A DNA stretch of 64,000 nucleotides from CAVVYA01 sp963752345 (GTDB taxonomy: Bacteria; Pseudomonadota; Alphaproteobacteria; SMXQ01): NCBI GenBank assembly GCA_963752345.1, contig CAVVYA010000012.1, positions 1 through 64,000 on the forward strand. Direction: 5' to 3'. Below the pieces are notes generated by a model. That model was not told the DNA's origin, searched no databases, and saw only the letters and a list, made by a program, of their open reading frames with translations. The position numbers and the translations under genes are program-made. Shown piece after piece: positions 1 through 10,851 of the stretch. The number at the start of each line of letters is the position of its first letter. The first letter of the stretch is position 1.

Positions 1-11
1 CAGAAGGGGAC

Positions 12-1052
12 ATGTTAGCGGCGATCGGCGGTTCGGGCGCCATAATTGGCGCGGATCCATGGCGATGGGGGCTGCTCGGGGCGCAACCCCTGTTGCTGCT
101 GATCGGCCTGGTGACCGAGGCGGTGATCGGCGGCCTGCCCGGGTTGTGGCGCCGGGTGCCTCATCCCGTGGCGCTGCTCGGCCGGCTCATCGCGCTGCTC
201 GACCGGCAGCTCAACCGGGAGGCGCGTAGCGCGGCCAGCCGGCGGACGCGCGGCCTGCTGGTGGCCGTGCTGCTCATTGTCGTGGCCGGCCTGCTCGGCT
301 GGGCGATCCAAGTGGCGGCGCGCACCGTACCCTATGGTTGGCTCATCGAGCTCGCCGCGATCGTCATTCTGCTGGCCAGCCGCAGCCTGTTCGATCACGT
401 CCGCGCGGTGGCCATCGCGCTCGATATGGGCGGGCTTGTGGCCGGGCGCGCTGCGGTGCGCCATATCGTCGGGCGCGACGTGGACCGGCTCGACGAATAC
501 GGCGTGGCGCGCGCGGCGATCGAAAGCTGCGCCGAGAATTTCAGCGACGCGGTGGTGGCGCCGAGTTTCTGGTATCTGCTGCTCGGCCTGCCCGGCCTGT
601 TGATCTACAAGACCGTCAATACCATGGACAGCATGATCGGCTACCGCACGCCGCGCCACCAAGCCTTCGGCCGGGCGGCGGCGCGCATCGACGATGCGAT
701 GAACGTCATTCCGGCGCGGCTTGCCGGCTTGATGATCGTGCTGGCCGCCTGTTTCACCCCCGGCGCCTCGCCGGCGCGCGCCTGGCGCACCATGCTGCGC
801 GATCACGGCAATCACGCCTCGCCCAATTCCGGCTGGCCGGAGGCCGCCATGGCGGGCGCGCTCGGCTTGGCCCTCGCGGGACCACGTCCCTACCACGGGG
901 CGCTCAAGCCGGCGCCTTGGATCGGCGACGGGCTGGCGCGCGCCACGCCCAGCGACATCCGCCGCGCGCTCTATCTCTATGGCGTGGCTTGCCTGATCAA
1001 TATCGGATTGGTCGCCGCCTTCGCCTTCCTCATGGCGCTGCCAACCGAATAG
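12..1052 (+). CDS. cobD: Adenosylcobinamide-phosphate synthase CobD/CbiB
   Basis: This 346-residue polytopic inner-membrane protein attaches the aminopropanol arm to adenosylcobyric acid in cobalamin synthesis. It has several hydrophobic helices and the family blocks CAENFSDAVVAP (about residues 173-184) and NTMDSMIGYR (about 206-215). Length is normal for CobD/CbiB. The ATG at 12 is preceded by a purine-rich agaaggggac ribosome site at the window edge. It converges on cobQ, whose stop lies 9 bp beyond its own, so the left half of the cobalamin block begins outside the window. Family assignment is firm. Confidence 0.95.
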   Translation: MLAAIGGSGAIIGADPWRWGLLGAQPLLLLIGLVTEAVIGGLPGLWRRVPHPVALLGRLIALLDRQLNREARSAASRRTRGLLVAVLLIVVAGLLGWAIQVAARTVPYGWLIELAAIVILLASRSLFDHVRAVAIALDMGGLVAGRAAVRHIVGRDVDRLDEYGVARAAIESCAENFSDAVVAPSFWYLLLGLPGLLIYKTVNTMDSMIGYRTPRHQAFGRAAARIDDAMNVIPARLAGLMIVLAACFTPGASPARAWRTMLRDHGNHASPNSGWPEAAMAGALGLALAGPRPYHGALKPAPWIGDGLARATPSDIRRALYLYGVACLINIGLVAAFAFLMALPTE

Positions 1053-1060
1053 CTCGGCGA

Positions 1061-2543
1061 TCACGACTGACTCTCCACGCGACGGCGCGCGATCTGCAGG
1101 ATGCGCTCGATGTCGAGATGGGCGGCGAGATGCTCGGCCAGCGCGTCGAGCGTGCGCTCGACCAGCGAGTCGTAGTCGGCGAGCGCGCCAGCGCCGCCGA
1201 GCTGCGCCAGCCAGGCGTGGCGGAACCCGTCGGTCGCGAACAGCCCGTGCAGATAGCTGCCGGCGACCCGGCCGTCGGCGCTGCGCGCGCCGTCCGCCTT
1301 GCCCTCGACCGTGGCGAAGGGCCGCGCGCAATCGGCGCCGTGTGTCTGTCCCATATGCATCTCGTAGCCGTGCAGGACGGCGCCGGTCGCGCTCTCGGTC
1401 GCCGTCACATGGCGCAGCACCTTTGCCGCGCCGATTTCCGTCTCGATATCGAGCAGACCAAGGCCCACGGTCTCGCCTGGCGCGCCCTCGATGCCTTGCG
1501 GGTCGCGTACCACGCGGCCGAGCATCTGATAGCCGCCGCACAGCCCGAGCACGCGGCCGCCGCGCCGCACATGGGCCTTGATGTCGATGTCCCAGCCGGC
1601 GGCGCGCAACGCGTCGAGATCGGCGCGCGTCGCCTTCGAGCCCGGGATCAGGATCAGCGCGGCGTCGGCGGGCAGCGGCTCGCCTTGCGGCACGACGACC
1701 AGCCGCACGTTGGGCTCGGCGGCGAGCGGATCGAGATCATCGAAATTGCTGATGCGCGGCAGGCGCGGCACGGCGATGGTCACGATGCCGGGCCCCCGCG
1801 GCTTCTCGGCACCGCGCGCGTTGAGCGACATGGAATCTTCCGCCGGCAGTTTGGCCGCGTCGGCGAACCATGGCAGCACGCCGAGGCACGGCCAGCCGGT
1901 ACGCGCGCCGATCTCGCCCAAGGCCGGCGTGAACAGCGCGGGGTCGCCGCGGAATTTGTTGACGATATAGCCCTGCACGCGGATCCGTTCGGCCGGCGTC
2001 ATCAGTGTATGGGTGCCGACGATACTGGCGATGACGCCGCCGCGGTCGATGTCGGCGACCAGCACGACGGGCAGGTCGGCGGCCTCGGCGAAGCCCATGT
2101 TGGCGATGTCGCCGTCGCGCAGGTTGACCTCGGCCGGGCTGCCCGCGCCTTCGGCGAGCAGGAGATCGGCCTCGGCGCCGAGCCGCGCGAAGCTTTCCAG
2201 CACGGTCGGCAGCAGCGCCGGCTTGAGCGCGTGATAGTCGCGCGCGCCGATGGTGGAGACGGCGACGCCCTGCACCACGAGCTGCGCCTGGCGCTCGGCC
2301 TGGGGCTTGAGCAGCACCGGGTTCATGTCGGTCGTCGCATCGCTCAGGCAGGCCTTGGCCTGCAACGCCTGGGCGCGGCCGATCTCGCCGCCGTCCGCCG
2401 TCACCGCCGCATTGTTCGACATGTTCTGCGGCTTGAACGGCCGCACGGTCAGGCCGCGCCGCGTGAACAGCCGGCGCGAGTCCGGCGACCACCAGGGACT
2501 TGCCGACGTCGGAGCCGGTGCCCTGGACCATCACCGCGGCCAC
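1061..2543 (-). CDS. cobQ: Cobyric acid synthase CobQ (reading frame broken by +1 base)
   Basis: CobQ amidates the b, d, e and g side chains of adenosylcobyrinic a,c-diamide using glutamine and ATP. The N-terminal P-loop-like QGTGSDVGKS lies in one frame and the rest, from RPFKPQNMSNNA onward, lies in the next. Removing one base near 2472-2480 joins them into about 493 residues, the usual length. The C-terminal class I amidotransferase domain keeps the nucleophile in GLCGGYQMLG and the histidine in SYLHGLF. Start is GTG 2543 or ATG 2531. It is the last gene of the riboswitch-controlled cob operon, about 190 bp after cobO; that gap carries a short ccccc-ttgt-ggggg palindrome near 2586. The shift is probably a sequencing insertion. 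Confidence 0.92.
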
Positions 2544-2735
2544 CGTTGCCTCGCGGGCGGCCGCGCGCCCATGACTCTTTTTCTTCCCCCTTGTGGGGGA
2601 TGCCGGGTGCGGGGTGCGTTCTCGTGATTGCTGGACTGCATGCGCTCCGACGTCACCCGCACCCCGACTCTCCGCCATCGAGGGGGAGGACGGCGGCACA
2701 TCGCTATTAAGCGGCATGGGCGAGACCTCGATCCA

Positions 2736-3360
2736 TCAGAATTCGATGCCGGCTTGGGCTTTGACGCCGCTGCGGAACGGATGCTTGACCAGGGTCATCT
2801 CGGTGACCAGATCGGCGGCCTCGATCAGCTCGGGCTTCGCGTTGCGCCCGGTGATCACCACGTGGGTGTCCGCGGGCTTGGTGCCGAGCGCATCGAGCAC
2901 CTCGCCGATCGGCAGATAGTCGTAGCGCAGCACGATATTGAGCTCGTCGAGGATCACCATGCGGTAGCTGGTATCCGCAATCATGCGCTTGGCTTCCTCC
3001 CAGGCGGCGCGCGCCGCGGCGATGTCGCGCGCGCGGTCCTGGGTGTCCCAGGTGAAGCCCTCGCCCATGGCCTTCATGGTGACCTGCTCGGGGAAGCGTG
3101 CGAGGATGTCGCGCTCGCCGGTCTGCCACTTGCCCTTGACGAACTGCACGATGCCGACGCGGAAGCCATTGCCGAGCGCGCGCAAGCGCCAGGCCGAAGG
3201 CCGCCGTGGATTTGCCCTTGCCCGTGCCGGTATGGACGATGATCAGGCCCTTCTCGATGGTCTTGGTGGCGAGCATGCGGTCGCGCGCTTCCTTGCGCTT
3301 GCGCGATTTCTCGTTGGCCCGCTGGTTGATCTCGTCTTCGCTGACACTCTCGTCGCTCAT
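2736..3360 (-). CDS. cobO: Cob(I)yrinic acid a,c-diamide adenosyltransferase CobO (+1 frameshift)
   Basis: CobO transfers the adenosyl group of ATP to the corrin cobalt. The N-terminal 55 or so residues, including the P-loop HTGTGKGKSTAAFG, are in one frame. The remainder (FVKGKWQTGERDIL, TWDTQDRARD, VVITGRNA) is in another. One extra base near 3185 explains this, and 625 bp leaves remainder 1 modulo 3. Corrected length is about 207 residues, normal for CobA/CobO. The ATG at 3360 overlaps the cobN stop as ATGA, so the two are translationally coupled. A charged N-terminal leader (SRKRKEARDRM) precedes the P-loop, as in other alphaproteobacterial CobO proteins. Confidence 0.92.
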
Positions 3361-6300
3361 TGCGCCGCCTCCCGGGAGCGGCCGGCGAGCTTGGCGAGCT
3401 CGCGCGCCGCCGCGTTGGATTTCGGTTTCCACAAGCCCCGCTCCTGGGCTTCGAGCAGCCGCTCGCTCATTTCGCGCAGCGCCGCAGGATTGGCCTCGGC
3501 GATGAAGGCGCGCACCGTCGGGTCGGCGATATAGGCGTCGAACACGGCGTCGAAATGATGGTCGGCGACGGCCCGCGTGGTGGCGGCGAAGGCGAACATG
3601 TAGTCGACCGTCGCCGCCATCTCGAAGGCGCCCTTGTAGCCGTGGCGCATGACGCCGGCGATCCATTTCGGATTGACCACGCGGGCGCGCACCACGCGGC
3701 CGATCTCTTCCTGCAAGCGTGCGGATGCGCGGGCTTTCGGGGCGCGAATGGTCGTTGTGATAGACCGCGGGCATGTCGCCGCGCGCCTCCTTCACGGCGG
3801 CGGCCAGACCGCCTTCGAACTGGTAGTAGTCGTCGGAATCGAGCAGGTCGTGCTCGCGGTTGTCCTGGTTGTGCAGCACGGCCTCGATCGTGCCGAGCCG
3901 CGTCTCGAACAGCGCCGGCGCGGCAATGCCGCCGGCGCCCGCGCCATAGGCATAGCCGCCCCAGGCGACATAGGCGCGCGCCAGGTCGGCGGCGCTGGTC
4001 CAGCCGCGCTCGTCGATCAGCGCCTGCAGCCCCGCGCCATAGGCGCCGGGTTTTGAGCCGAACACGCGGTAGGTCGCCTGGCGCGTCGGCCTCGGCGGCG
4101 CTCGCCCCTTGCGCCATCAGACTCTCGATCTCTTCGCGCGCGCGCGCGGCCAGCGGATTGTCGCGCGCCGGCTCGTCGAGCGCGGCGACGGCGCGCGCCG
4201 CCGAATCGAACAGGTCGATGAGGCCCGGGAAGGCGTCGCGGAAGAAACCCGAGACGCGCAACGTGACGTCGACGCGCGGCCGGCCCAGCACGGAAACCGG
4301 CAGAATTTCGAATCCGGTGACCCGGCGCGACGCCGCATCCCAGGTCGGCCGCACGCCCATCAGCGCCAGGCCTTGCGCGATGTCGTCGCCGCCGGTGCGC
4401 ATGTTGGACGTGCCCCAGGCCGACAGCGCGACGCTGCGCGGATAGTCGCCATGCTCCTGGGCGTGGCGCTCGATCAGCAGCGTGGCCGATTTCCAGCCGA
4501 GCAGCCAGGCGGCCGGCGTCGGCACGGTGCGGGTGTCGACCGAATAGAAATTGCGGCCGGTGGGCAGCACGTCGGGCCGCCCGCGGGTCGGCGCGCCGGA
4601 TGGGCCGGGTGGCACGAAACGGCCCGCAAGCCCGCGCAGCAGGCCGGCGATCTCGGCCGCACCGCAGGCGGCGACCGCCGGGCGAAGATGGCCGTCGAGA
4701 TGGCCGAGCACGGCGCGGGTGCGCGTCCACTCGCCCGGCGCCCGGGTTTCGCCGGCCACCAGCTTGCGCGCCAGCAGCTCGAGCCGCTCGACCGTATCGC
4801 CGTGGGTGCGCCAGGGCGCCTCGGTTGCGAGCGCGGCGGGCTTCGCGCCGGTCCACGGCTCGCGCCATGTCGCAATCGAGCGGGTCGAAATCGAGCGCCA
4901 GATCGCGCGCCAGCGCGCGCAGCAGCGAGGTCTCGGCGCCGTCGAGCAAGCCGGCGCGCGGCACGCGCGCCAGCGCCACCAGCAGGTCGGTGAGCTGATC
5001 GCCGGTCGGGCTGCGGCCGAAGATATGCAGGCCGTCGCGGATCTGCAGTTCTTTCAGCTCGCAGAGATAGCCGTCGAGCTTGTTGAGCGCGCTGGTCTCG
5101 TCGTCGCCCGCGGCGATGCCGCAGTCGGCGGCCACGCCGTGCGAGCGCGCGAGATCGAGGATCTGCTCGGAGAGCACGCGGCAGCGGCGCGGATCGACGC
5201 CGGCCGCCTCGTAATACTCGTCGACCAGCTGTTCGAGGTCGCGCAGCGGCCCATAACTCTCGGCCCGCGTCAGCGGCGGCGTCAGATGATCGATGATGAC
5301 GCCCGCCGCGCGGCGCTTGGCCTGGGTGCCCTCGCCCGGGTCGTTGACGATGAAGGGGTAGAGATGCGGCAGCGGCCCGAGCGCCACTTCCGGAAAACAT
5401 TCCTCGGACAGTGCCAGCGACTTGCCGGGCAGCCACTCGAGATTGCCGTGCTTGCCGAGATGCACGATGGCTTCGGCGCGGTAAGCGTCGCGCAGCCAGC
5501 AATAGAACGCGAGATAGCCGTGTGGCGGCACCAGGGCCGGATCGTGGTAGCTCGATTGCGGATCGATGTTGTAGCCGCGCGCCGGCTGCAACCCGACGGC
5601 GATGGTGCCGCAGCGGAAAGCCGGAATGGCGAAGGAACCGCAATCGGTCTGGCCCGGGCGATAGAACGGATCGGATTCGGGCGCGCCCCAACGCGACATC
5701 ACCGCATCGCGCACCGCCTTCGGCAGGGCGGTGAAAAACATCTGGTAGTCCGACAGCGGCAGGGACTCGCGCACCAGTCGCCGCGTGCGCGCGGTGATCG
5801 TTGGTCGGGCCGGCCGTCAGGCGCGCGACCAGGTCGGCGCCGTCGTGGGGCGCGGCCTTCACGCCATAGCCGGCCTCGCGCAACGCATTCAGAACTTCGA
5901 TGGCCGAAGCCGGCGTGTCGAGTCCGACGCCGTTGCCGATGCGGCCGTCCTTGTTGGGATAATTGGCAAGCACCAGGGCGACGCGCCGGGTGGCCGCGTC
6001 CTTGCGCCGCAGATGCGCCCAGGCGGCGGCGAGCTCGGCCACGAAGCGCACGCGGTCGGCGACCGGCGCGTAGGTGACGATGTCGCATTGGGTCAGCTCG
6101 TCGCGCCGGCTGCTGCCCTTGAACGAGACCGCGCGGGTGATGATGCGGCCATCGACCTCCGGCAGTGCCACATTCATGGCGATATCGGTCGGCGACAGGC
6201 CACGCGTGCCGGCGCGCCAGGATTCCTCGCTGGTGCCGGCGAACACCACCTGCAATTCGGGGCAATCGAGATGGGCGGGCGGGCGATAGCTCTCGCCGCC

Positions 6301-7132
6301 CGGTGCGGCGCGCGAAAATCCCGTGGCATTGATCACCACGTCAGGCGGCGCGCCGGCGAGCAGATGCGTCGACCATGGCGGCCGCGGCGGTCTCGCGCAG
6401 GCTGGTGGCGAAAATCGGCAGGGCGTTGATCTCCACGGCGTCGAGCGCCGAGATGAGCTGGTCGACCGCCGCGAGGTTTCCCGCCTGCAGCAGCGCGCGA
6501 TAGAACAGCACGGCGGCGACCGGCCGATCCTTGTCGCGCCATCGCTTGCGCAGCGAACCGAGATCCGGCGCCCAGGCGCCCGGCCAATAGAGTCCGGCGC
6601 GCAGCAGCGGCCGTGGCTCCTGCCATTCCCCCTCGTGGCCGATCAGGCTCGCGGCGAAGCGCAGGAAGTTCGCCGCGTTCTGCGGCCCGCCTTCGGACTG
6701 GAACCGCCACAGCCGATGCAGCGCTTCGGCGGGCAACGTGCTTTCGCTCGTCAGATCCGGATCCGGCTGATCGTCGCCCGGCAGGAACGCGACCGGAATG
6801 CCGCGCGCGCGGCAGAGGGCGGCGATCTCGCCAACCCCATAGGGCCAATAGCCACGGCCGCCGAGCAGGCGAACGATCACCAGCTTCGCGCGCGCGATGA
6901 TCGTCTCGCCATAGAGATCGACGGAATAATTATGGCCGAGCCGCATGACATTGGCGAGCCGCAGGCTCGGCCATCCGGCCTGCCGCTCGGATAACGCGCG
7001 GTGCGCGGCAGCGAGCAGGCTGATCTCGCTGTCGGCGGCGGTCAGATAGACGATGTCGCCGGGGCTCTGCCCCAGATCCACCGCCGCCGATCCATCGGCG
7101 ATGGCGCCCGGCTGTGCCGCGAGCAGATGCAT
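3357..7132 (-). CDS. cobN: Cobaltochelatase subunit CobN (five +1 frameshifts)
   Basis: CobN is the large corrin-binding subunit of the aerobic ATP-dependent CobNST cobaltochelatase, which inserts cobalt into hydrogenobyrinic a,c-diamide. Segments of one continuous CobN appear in successive frames. Shifts lie near 6365, 5795, 4861, 4083 and 3712. The span of 3776 bp leaves remainder 2 modulo 3, as expected for five single-base insertions, giving about 1256 residues, a normal CobN length. Signature blocks include HLGKHGNLEWLPGK, IVNDPGEGTQAKRR, WGTSNMRTGGDD and VNPKWIAGVMRHGYKG. It starts 6 bp after cobW and overlaps cobO as ATGA. The chelatase CobS/CobT AAA subunits are not in this window. 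True decay is unlikely because every segment stays conserved. Confidence 0.93.
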
Positions 7133-7138
7133 GGGATG

Positions 7139-8202
7139 TCAGCCCACGGCGCCGAAGCCGGCAAGCGCGCCCGCGATGGCGTTGCGGTCCAATCCCTTGC
7201 GGCCGATGAACACCAGGCGTCCGTCGCGCGGCTTCGTGCTCGCCCCACGGCCGGTCGAAATAATTCGACAGCCGCGCGCCGACGCCCTGCACCACATGGC
7301 GCAACTCGCGGCCGGGCACGGCGAGGAAACCCTTGAGCCGCAGAATGTCATGGTCTCGCGCCAGCTCGGCAAGGCGCGCCAGCAACCCATCCATGTCGCT
7401 CACCGGCGCCACCGCCAGATTGAAGCTCTCGAAATCGTCGTGGTCATGATCGAGCTCGGTCTCGTGATGGGACGGCCGGCTGGCGAGATCGTCCTCGGCC
7501 GCCGCCTCGAGCCCGAGCAGCACCTCGGTCGGCACGATGCCGAAGCGCGTGGCGACGATCTTGACGTTCGGGCGCAGGCGCGCGCGGATGTCGGCCTCGA
7601 CCGTGCGCGAGCGCCGCCGCGTCGAGCAGGTCGCTCTTGTTGAGGATCACCAGGTCGGCGCAGGCGAGCTGGTCGGCGAAGACCTCGTCGAGCGGATTGT
7701 CGTGATCGAGCGACGGATCGGCGGCGGCCTGGGCGGCGACGGCGGCGGGATCGTCGGCGAAGCGCCCGTCATGCACGGCGCGCGCATCGACCACCGCGAT
7801 CACGCCATCGACCGTGACGCGCGATTTGATCTCGGGCCAGGCGAAGGCCTTGATCAGCGGCTTGGGCAGGGCGAGGCCGGAGGTTTCGATCAGGATGCCG
7901 TCGGGCGGCGTGGCGCGCGCCAGCAGCTTTTCGATGGTCGGCAGGAAATCGTCGGCCACCGTGCAGCAGATGCAGCCGTTGGCGAGCTCGATGATGTCCT
8001 CGTCGCGGCAGCCTTCGAAGCCGCAGGCGCCGAGAATGCCGCCGTCGACGCCGAACTCGCCGAATTCGTTGACCACCAGGGCGAGCTTGCGGCCGCGCGC
8101 GGCCTTGACCGCATGGCTCATCAGGCTGGTCTTGCCGGCGCCGAGAAAGCCGGTGATCACGGTGGCGGGGATGCGCGGCTTGAGGGTGAGGGGCGCGGTC
8201 AT
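7139..8202 (-). CDS. cobW: CobW-family metal chaperone GTPase (two +1 frameshifts)
   Basis: CobW proteins are G3E P-loop GTPases thought to deliver cobalt to the CobNST chelatase. The N-terminal GTPase domain has GFLGAGKTSLM, the metal-binding CxCC motif in NGCICC, and NKSDLLD. A histidine/aspartate-rich linker (ETELDHDHDDFE) precedes the CobW C-terminal domain ending RLVFIGRKGLD. Frames change near 7606 and 7236; 1064 bp leaves remainder 2, so two inserted bases and about 353 residues. Its ATG overlaps the cobP stop (ATGA) and cobN follows 6 bp later, supporting a joint role in cobalt insertion. Confidence 0.93.
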
Positions 8203-8876
8203 CGCGCGGCTCCCGCGGCGAGCCCGCCGTCGTGCTTCATCACCATGGGCAGGCCGGCGGCCATGAAGACCACACGCTGGCAGACCTGCGCGATCGCCTG
8301 GTTGAGCAAGCCCGCCTCGTCGCGGAAGCGGCGCGCCAGCGCATTGTCCGGCACGATGCCGAGGCCGACCTCGTTGGCGATCAGCACCACGGGGCCGGAC
8401 AGGCAGGCGATGGTGGCGGCGAGCTGCTCGCGCTCATGGGCGATGTCGTGGTTGGCGAGCAGCAGATTGGTCAGCCACAGGGTCAGGCAATCGACCAGCA
8501 TCGGTCGCGCGCCATGGGCGACGAGCGCGCCCGACAGGTAGATCGGTTCCTCAACGGTATCCCAGCGGTTGCCGCGCCGGTCTTGATGCTGCCGGATGCG
8601 TTCGGCCATTTCGGCATCGCGCGCTTCGGCGGTGGCGATATAGACCGGCCGCGCGCCCTGCGACACCCGGGCGCCCTCGATGATCTGCTCCGCATAGGCG
8701 CTCTTGCCCGAGCGCGCGCCGCCCAGGATCAGGGTGGCGCGGGGCAGGGATGCGCCGCCGCCGAGCGCGGGCGCGCGCACGTCGCGCTCGAATTCGACGG
8801 GCCGCACCACGGTGGATTGGCTGTCAGGCTGGGCCGGTGACGCGGAAGAGCCGGGCGGAAAAACGGGTGACGCCAT
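8199..8876 (-). CDS. cobP: Bifunctional adenosylcobinamide kinase / guanylyltransferase CobP (CobU)
   Basis: CobP phosphorylates adenosylcobinamide and then transfers GMP to it, preparing the lower-ligand attachment step. The P-loop LILGGARSGKSAYAE, the DCLTLWLTNLL block and NEVGLGIVP are typical of the family. The start at ATG 8876 (MASPVFPPG) is chosen because longer in-frame starts would run into the cobalamin riboswitch. The roughly 50 residues before the P-loop form a low-complexity leader longer than in E. coli CobU. It is the first gene of the riboswitch-controlled operon cobP-cobW-cobN-cobO-cobQ. Confidence 0.93.
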   Translation of the reverse strand: MASPVFPPGSSASPAQPDSQSTVVRPVEFERDVRAPALGGGASLPRATLILGGARSGKSAYAEQIIEGARVSQGARPVYIATAEARDAEMAERIRQHQDRRGNRWDTVEEPIYLSGALVAHGARPMLVDCLTLWLTNLLLANHDIAHEREQLAATIACLSGPVVLIANEVGLGIVPDNALARRFRDEAGLLNQAIAQVCQRVVFMAAGLPMVMKHDGGLAAGAAR

Positions 8877-8914
8877 GGCTTGGATCCTCCCTCCGAGGAA
8901 CGGGGTTGCCGATC

Positions 8915-9160
8915 GCATCGAGGAGGTCTCCTGGCTCGCGGCCTTCCACCTGCCTGATCGTCCGAAGATCATGGCGCCGATGGGACCGGAACGCCTTCCC
9001 GGCTCCCCCTTGCAGGATCGCCAGTGGCTGAACGTGACGCTCACGCTCCGTTCCGGAAAAAGCCGCTTACAGTTGCGGGGGCAGCGCCGGCCTGGCCATT
9101 TGAGCCCTCCGAAGAGGTCATGGCGTCACCGGACTTCCCTGTCTCGATACGGCAGGGACC
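8915..9160 (-). promoter_or_regulatory. Cobalamin (adenosylcobalamin) riboswitch
   Basis: Read on the minus strand, the region carries the diagnostic order of conserved blocks: GGGAAGTCCGGTG (about 9127-9141), then CTGCCCCCGCAACTGTAAGC (about 9063-9083), a GCCACTG segment (about 9020-9027), GGGAAGGC, and the B12 box GCCAGGAGACCTCC (about 8922-8936). It ends about 40 bp before the cobP start, so binding of adenosylcobalamin should repress the cobP-cobW-cobN-cobO-cobQ transcript. Outer limits are approximate because I did not fold it. The sequence match itself is unambiguous. Confidence 0.96.
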
Positions 9161-9209
9161 GTAGCATGGCGCGGCAAGGCGCGCCAGAAGCGAGACAGGC
9201 GGCTGAGTT

Positions 9210-9890
9210 CTAGTTTCCACCCTTCGGCGGTGCCGCCGTCGCCAGCCAGTTCACCGCCGTCACGCGCCACGGGCGCACCGCGCCGGGGGCCGGGCGGCCG
9301 TCGCCCGTCACGTGGTCGATGCGGGTGAGCGAGCAGTTGTCGATGCGGAACGACAGCGCCGCGTCGGCGTCGACGTCGAGCGCATGGGCGAGCGCCGCGC
9401 GGATCGAGCCGCCATGGGCGAAGGCGACGATGTCGCGGCCGGCGAACTGGTTGTTCATATGGTCGATGGTGCGGGCGACGCGCGCGATCACCTCGGCGAA
9501 GCTCTCGCCCTCGGGCGGCCGCGCCTTGGCCGGGTTGGCCCAGAATTCGTCGAAGCCGCTGCCGAGGTGGGCCTTCAGCTCGTTGAAGGTCATGCCCTGC
9601 CAAGCGCCGAAATTCTGCTCGGCGAAGGCGGGCTCCGCGATCAGCTCGGGCTCGGCCCGGTCGCCCGTAACGAAATGGGGCAGCACGGCTTCCGCCGTTT
9701 CGCGGGTGCGCCGCAGATGGCTGGTGAGCCACACCGCGCCGCCCGGCAACAGACCGGCGAGCGACTGGAACAGGGCCAGCTCGTCGCAGTTGCATGACAA
9801 ATCCTGCTGGCCGTAGAGCCGGCGCTCCGGATTGTCGACCGGCGCGTGGCGGATCCACCACCAGCGGGTCGTGACATAGTTGGTGGCCAC
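9210..9890 (-). CDS. Histidine phosphatase family protein, probable alpha-ribazole phosphatase (CobC-like)
   Basis: A 226-residue phosphoglycerate-mutase-like phosphatase. The catalytic phosphohistidine motif is WWWIRHAPV (about residues 9-17); a second conserved histidine is in VAFAHGGSIRAAL. The RLYGQQDLSC segment after the motif fits CobC-type phosphatases, which remove the phosphate from alpha-ribazole-5'-phosphate or cobalamin-5'-phosphate. It lies 25 bp downstream of cobS on the same strand, which supports a role in lower-ligand assembly. Substrate specificity cannot be read from sequence alone, so no symbol is given. Confidence 0.85.
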   Translation of the reverse strand: MATNYVTTRWWWIRHAPVDNPERRLYGQQDLSCNCDELALFQSLAGLLPGGAVWLTSHLRRTRETAEAVLPHFVTGDRAEPELIAEPAFAEQNFGAWQGMTFNELKAHLGSGFDEFWANPAKARPPEGESFAEVIARVARTIDHMNNQFAGRDIVAFAHGGSIRAALAHALDVDADAALSFRIDNCSLTRIDHVTGDGRPAPGAVRPWRVTAVNWLATAAPPKGGN

Positions 9891-9915
9891 GGAGTCCGGC
9901 TTCCCCGCGCCGGCC

Positions 9916-10803
9916 TTACGACATCGCCACGACGGCCAGCATCATGCTGGCCTCGGTCGCCTGCTGGGCGGCGCCCAGCACGTCGCCGGTGACGCCGCCG
10001 AGCCGCTTCCTGGCGATCCAGGCGACCGTGGCCGCCGCCGCCACGCCGACGATGATGGCGACCAGGCCGGCGGTCGGCCCGAGAAAGAGCAGCGCCAGGA
10101 CCGCGCCGAGCAAGGCGGCGAGCACGACCTGGTTCTCCTCCGGCCGGCCGGCGGTGAAGGCGAGGCCGTCGGCGCGCGCCGGAGCCATGAAGCGCATCAG
10201 GGCGGGCAGCACGGCGCGCGAGGCCGCGGCGCAGCCGATCAGCATCGGCGCGACCTGGTCGGGCCAGCCGATGGCGCTGATGGTGCCGGTCTTGATGCCG
10301 ACCACGATGATGAGGGCCAGCGTGCCGAAGGTGCCGATGCGCGAATCGCGCATGATGGCCAGGCGCTCCGCCATGGTGGTGCGCGCCATGGCGCCGTCGG
10401 CCATGTCGGCGAGTCCGTCCTCGTGGATCGCCCCGGTGAACACGGTCATGGCGCCGATGGCGATGAAGGCGGCGGCCTCGGGCGGCAGCCGCAGCATGCT
10501 GCAGAGCGCATAGACCAGGGCGCCGAACAGGCCGACGACGAGGCCGGCCAGGGGGAAGGCGCGGGCGCCGAAGCGCAGGCCGGCGCGGTGATCGTCGAGA
10601 TCGGCCGCCGGAGCGATCGGCAGAATGGTCAGGAATCCGATCGCGATGCGGAAGTCGTGCCACCAGCCGTGCAGGATGCGCGTTGTCTCATCCAGGGCAT
10701 GATCCTCCGGGCGCGTGCTGCCGGGCGCCGCCGCGGTGGGCTCGGCGGCGGCGGGTGCGGGCGTTGCATCGGAAGGACTGTTGGACGGCTCGGTGTTCGA
10801 CAT
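9916..10803 (-). CDS. cobS: Adenosylcobinamide-GDP ribazoletransferase (CobS/CobV)
   Basis: This inner-membrane enzyme joins alpha-ribazole (or its phosphate) to adenosylcobinamide-GDP, the last assembly step. The family motif EDGLADMADGAM, where the acidic residues bind metal, is present at about residues 126-137, followed by several hydrophobic helices. An N-terminal 50-residue stretch rich in Pro, Ala and Thr before the first helix is longer than usual. Start ATG 10803 (MSNTEP) is preferred over upstream in-frame codons, which lie in the divergent promoter gap. In Pseudomonas denitrificans nomenclature the enzyme is CobV; it is not the chelatase CobS. Confidence 0.93.
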   Translation of the reverse strand: MSNTEPSNSPSDATPAPAAAEPTAAAPGSTRPEDHALDETTRILHGWWHDFRIAIGFLTILPIAPAADLDDHRAGLRFGARAFPLAGLVVGLFGALVYALCSMLRLPPEAAAFIAIGAMTVFTGAIHEDGLADMADGAMARTTMAERLAIMRDSRIGTFGTLALIIVVGIKTGTISAIGWPDQVAPMLIGCAAASRAVLPALMRFMAPARADGLAFTAGRPEENQVVLAALLGAVLALLFLGPTAGLVAIIVGVAAAATVAWIARKRLGGVTGDVLGAAQQATEASMMLAVVAMS

Positions 10804-10851
10804 GGCCAATCGTGGGTTCCGAAAGGACGTTGCTGGGACTATCCCTGGATG

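Noticed and set aside
338..2710. A 790-codon plus-strand frame across cobD and cobQ
   Set aside because: It is a shadow of cobD and antisense to cobQ; both real genes have strong family motifs.
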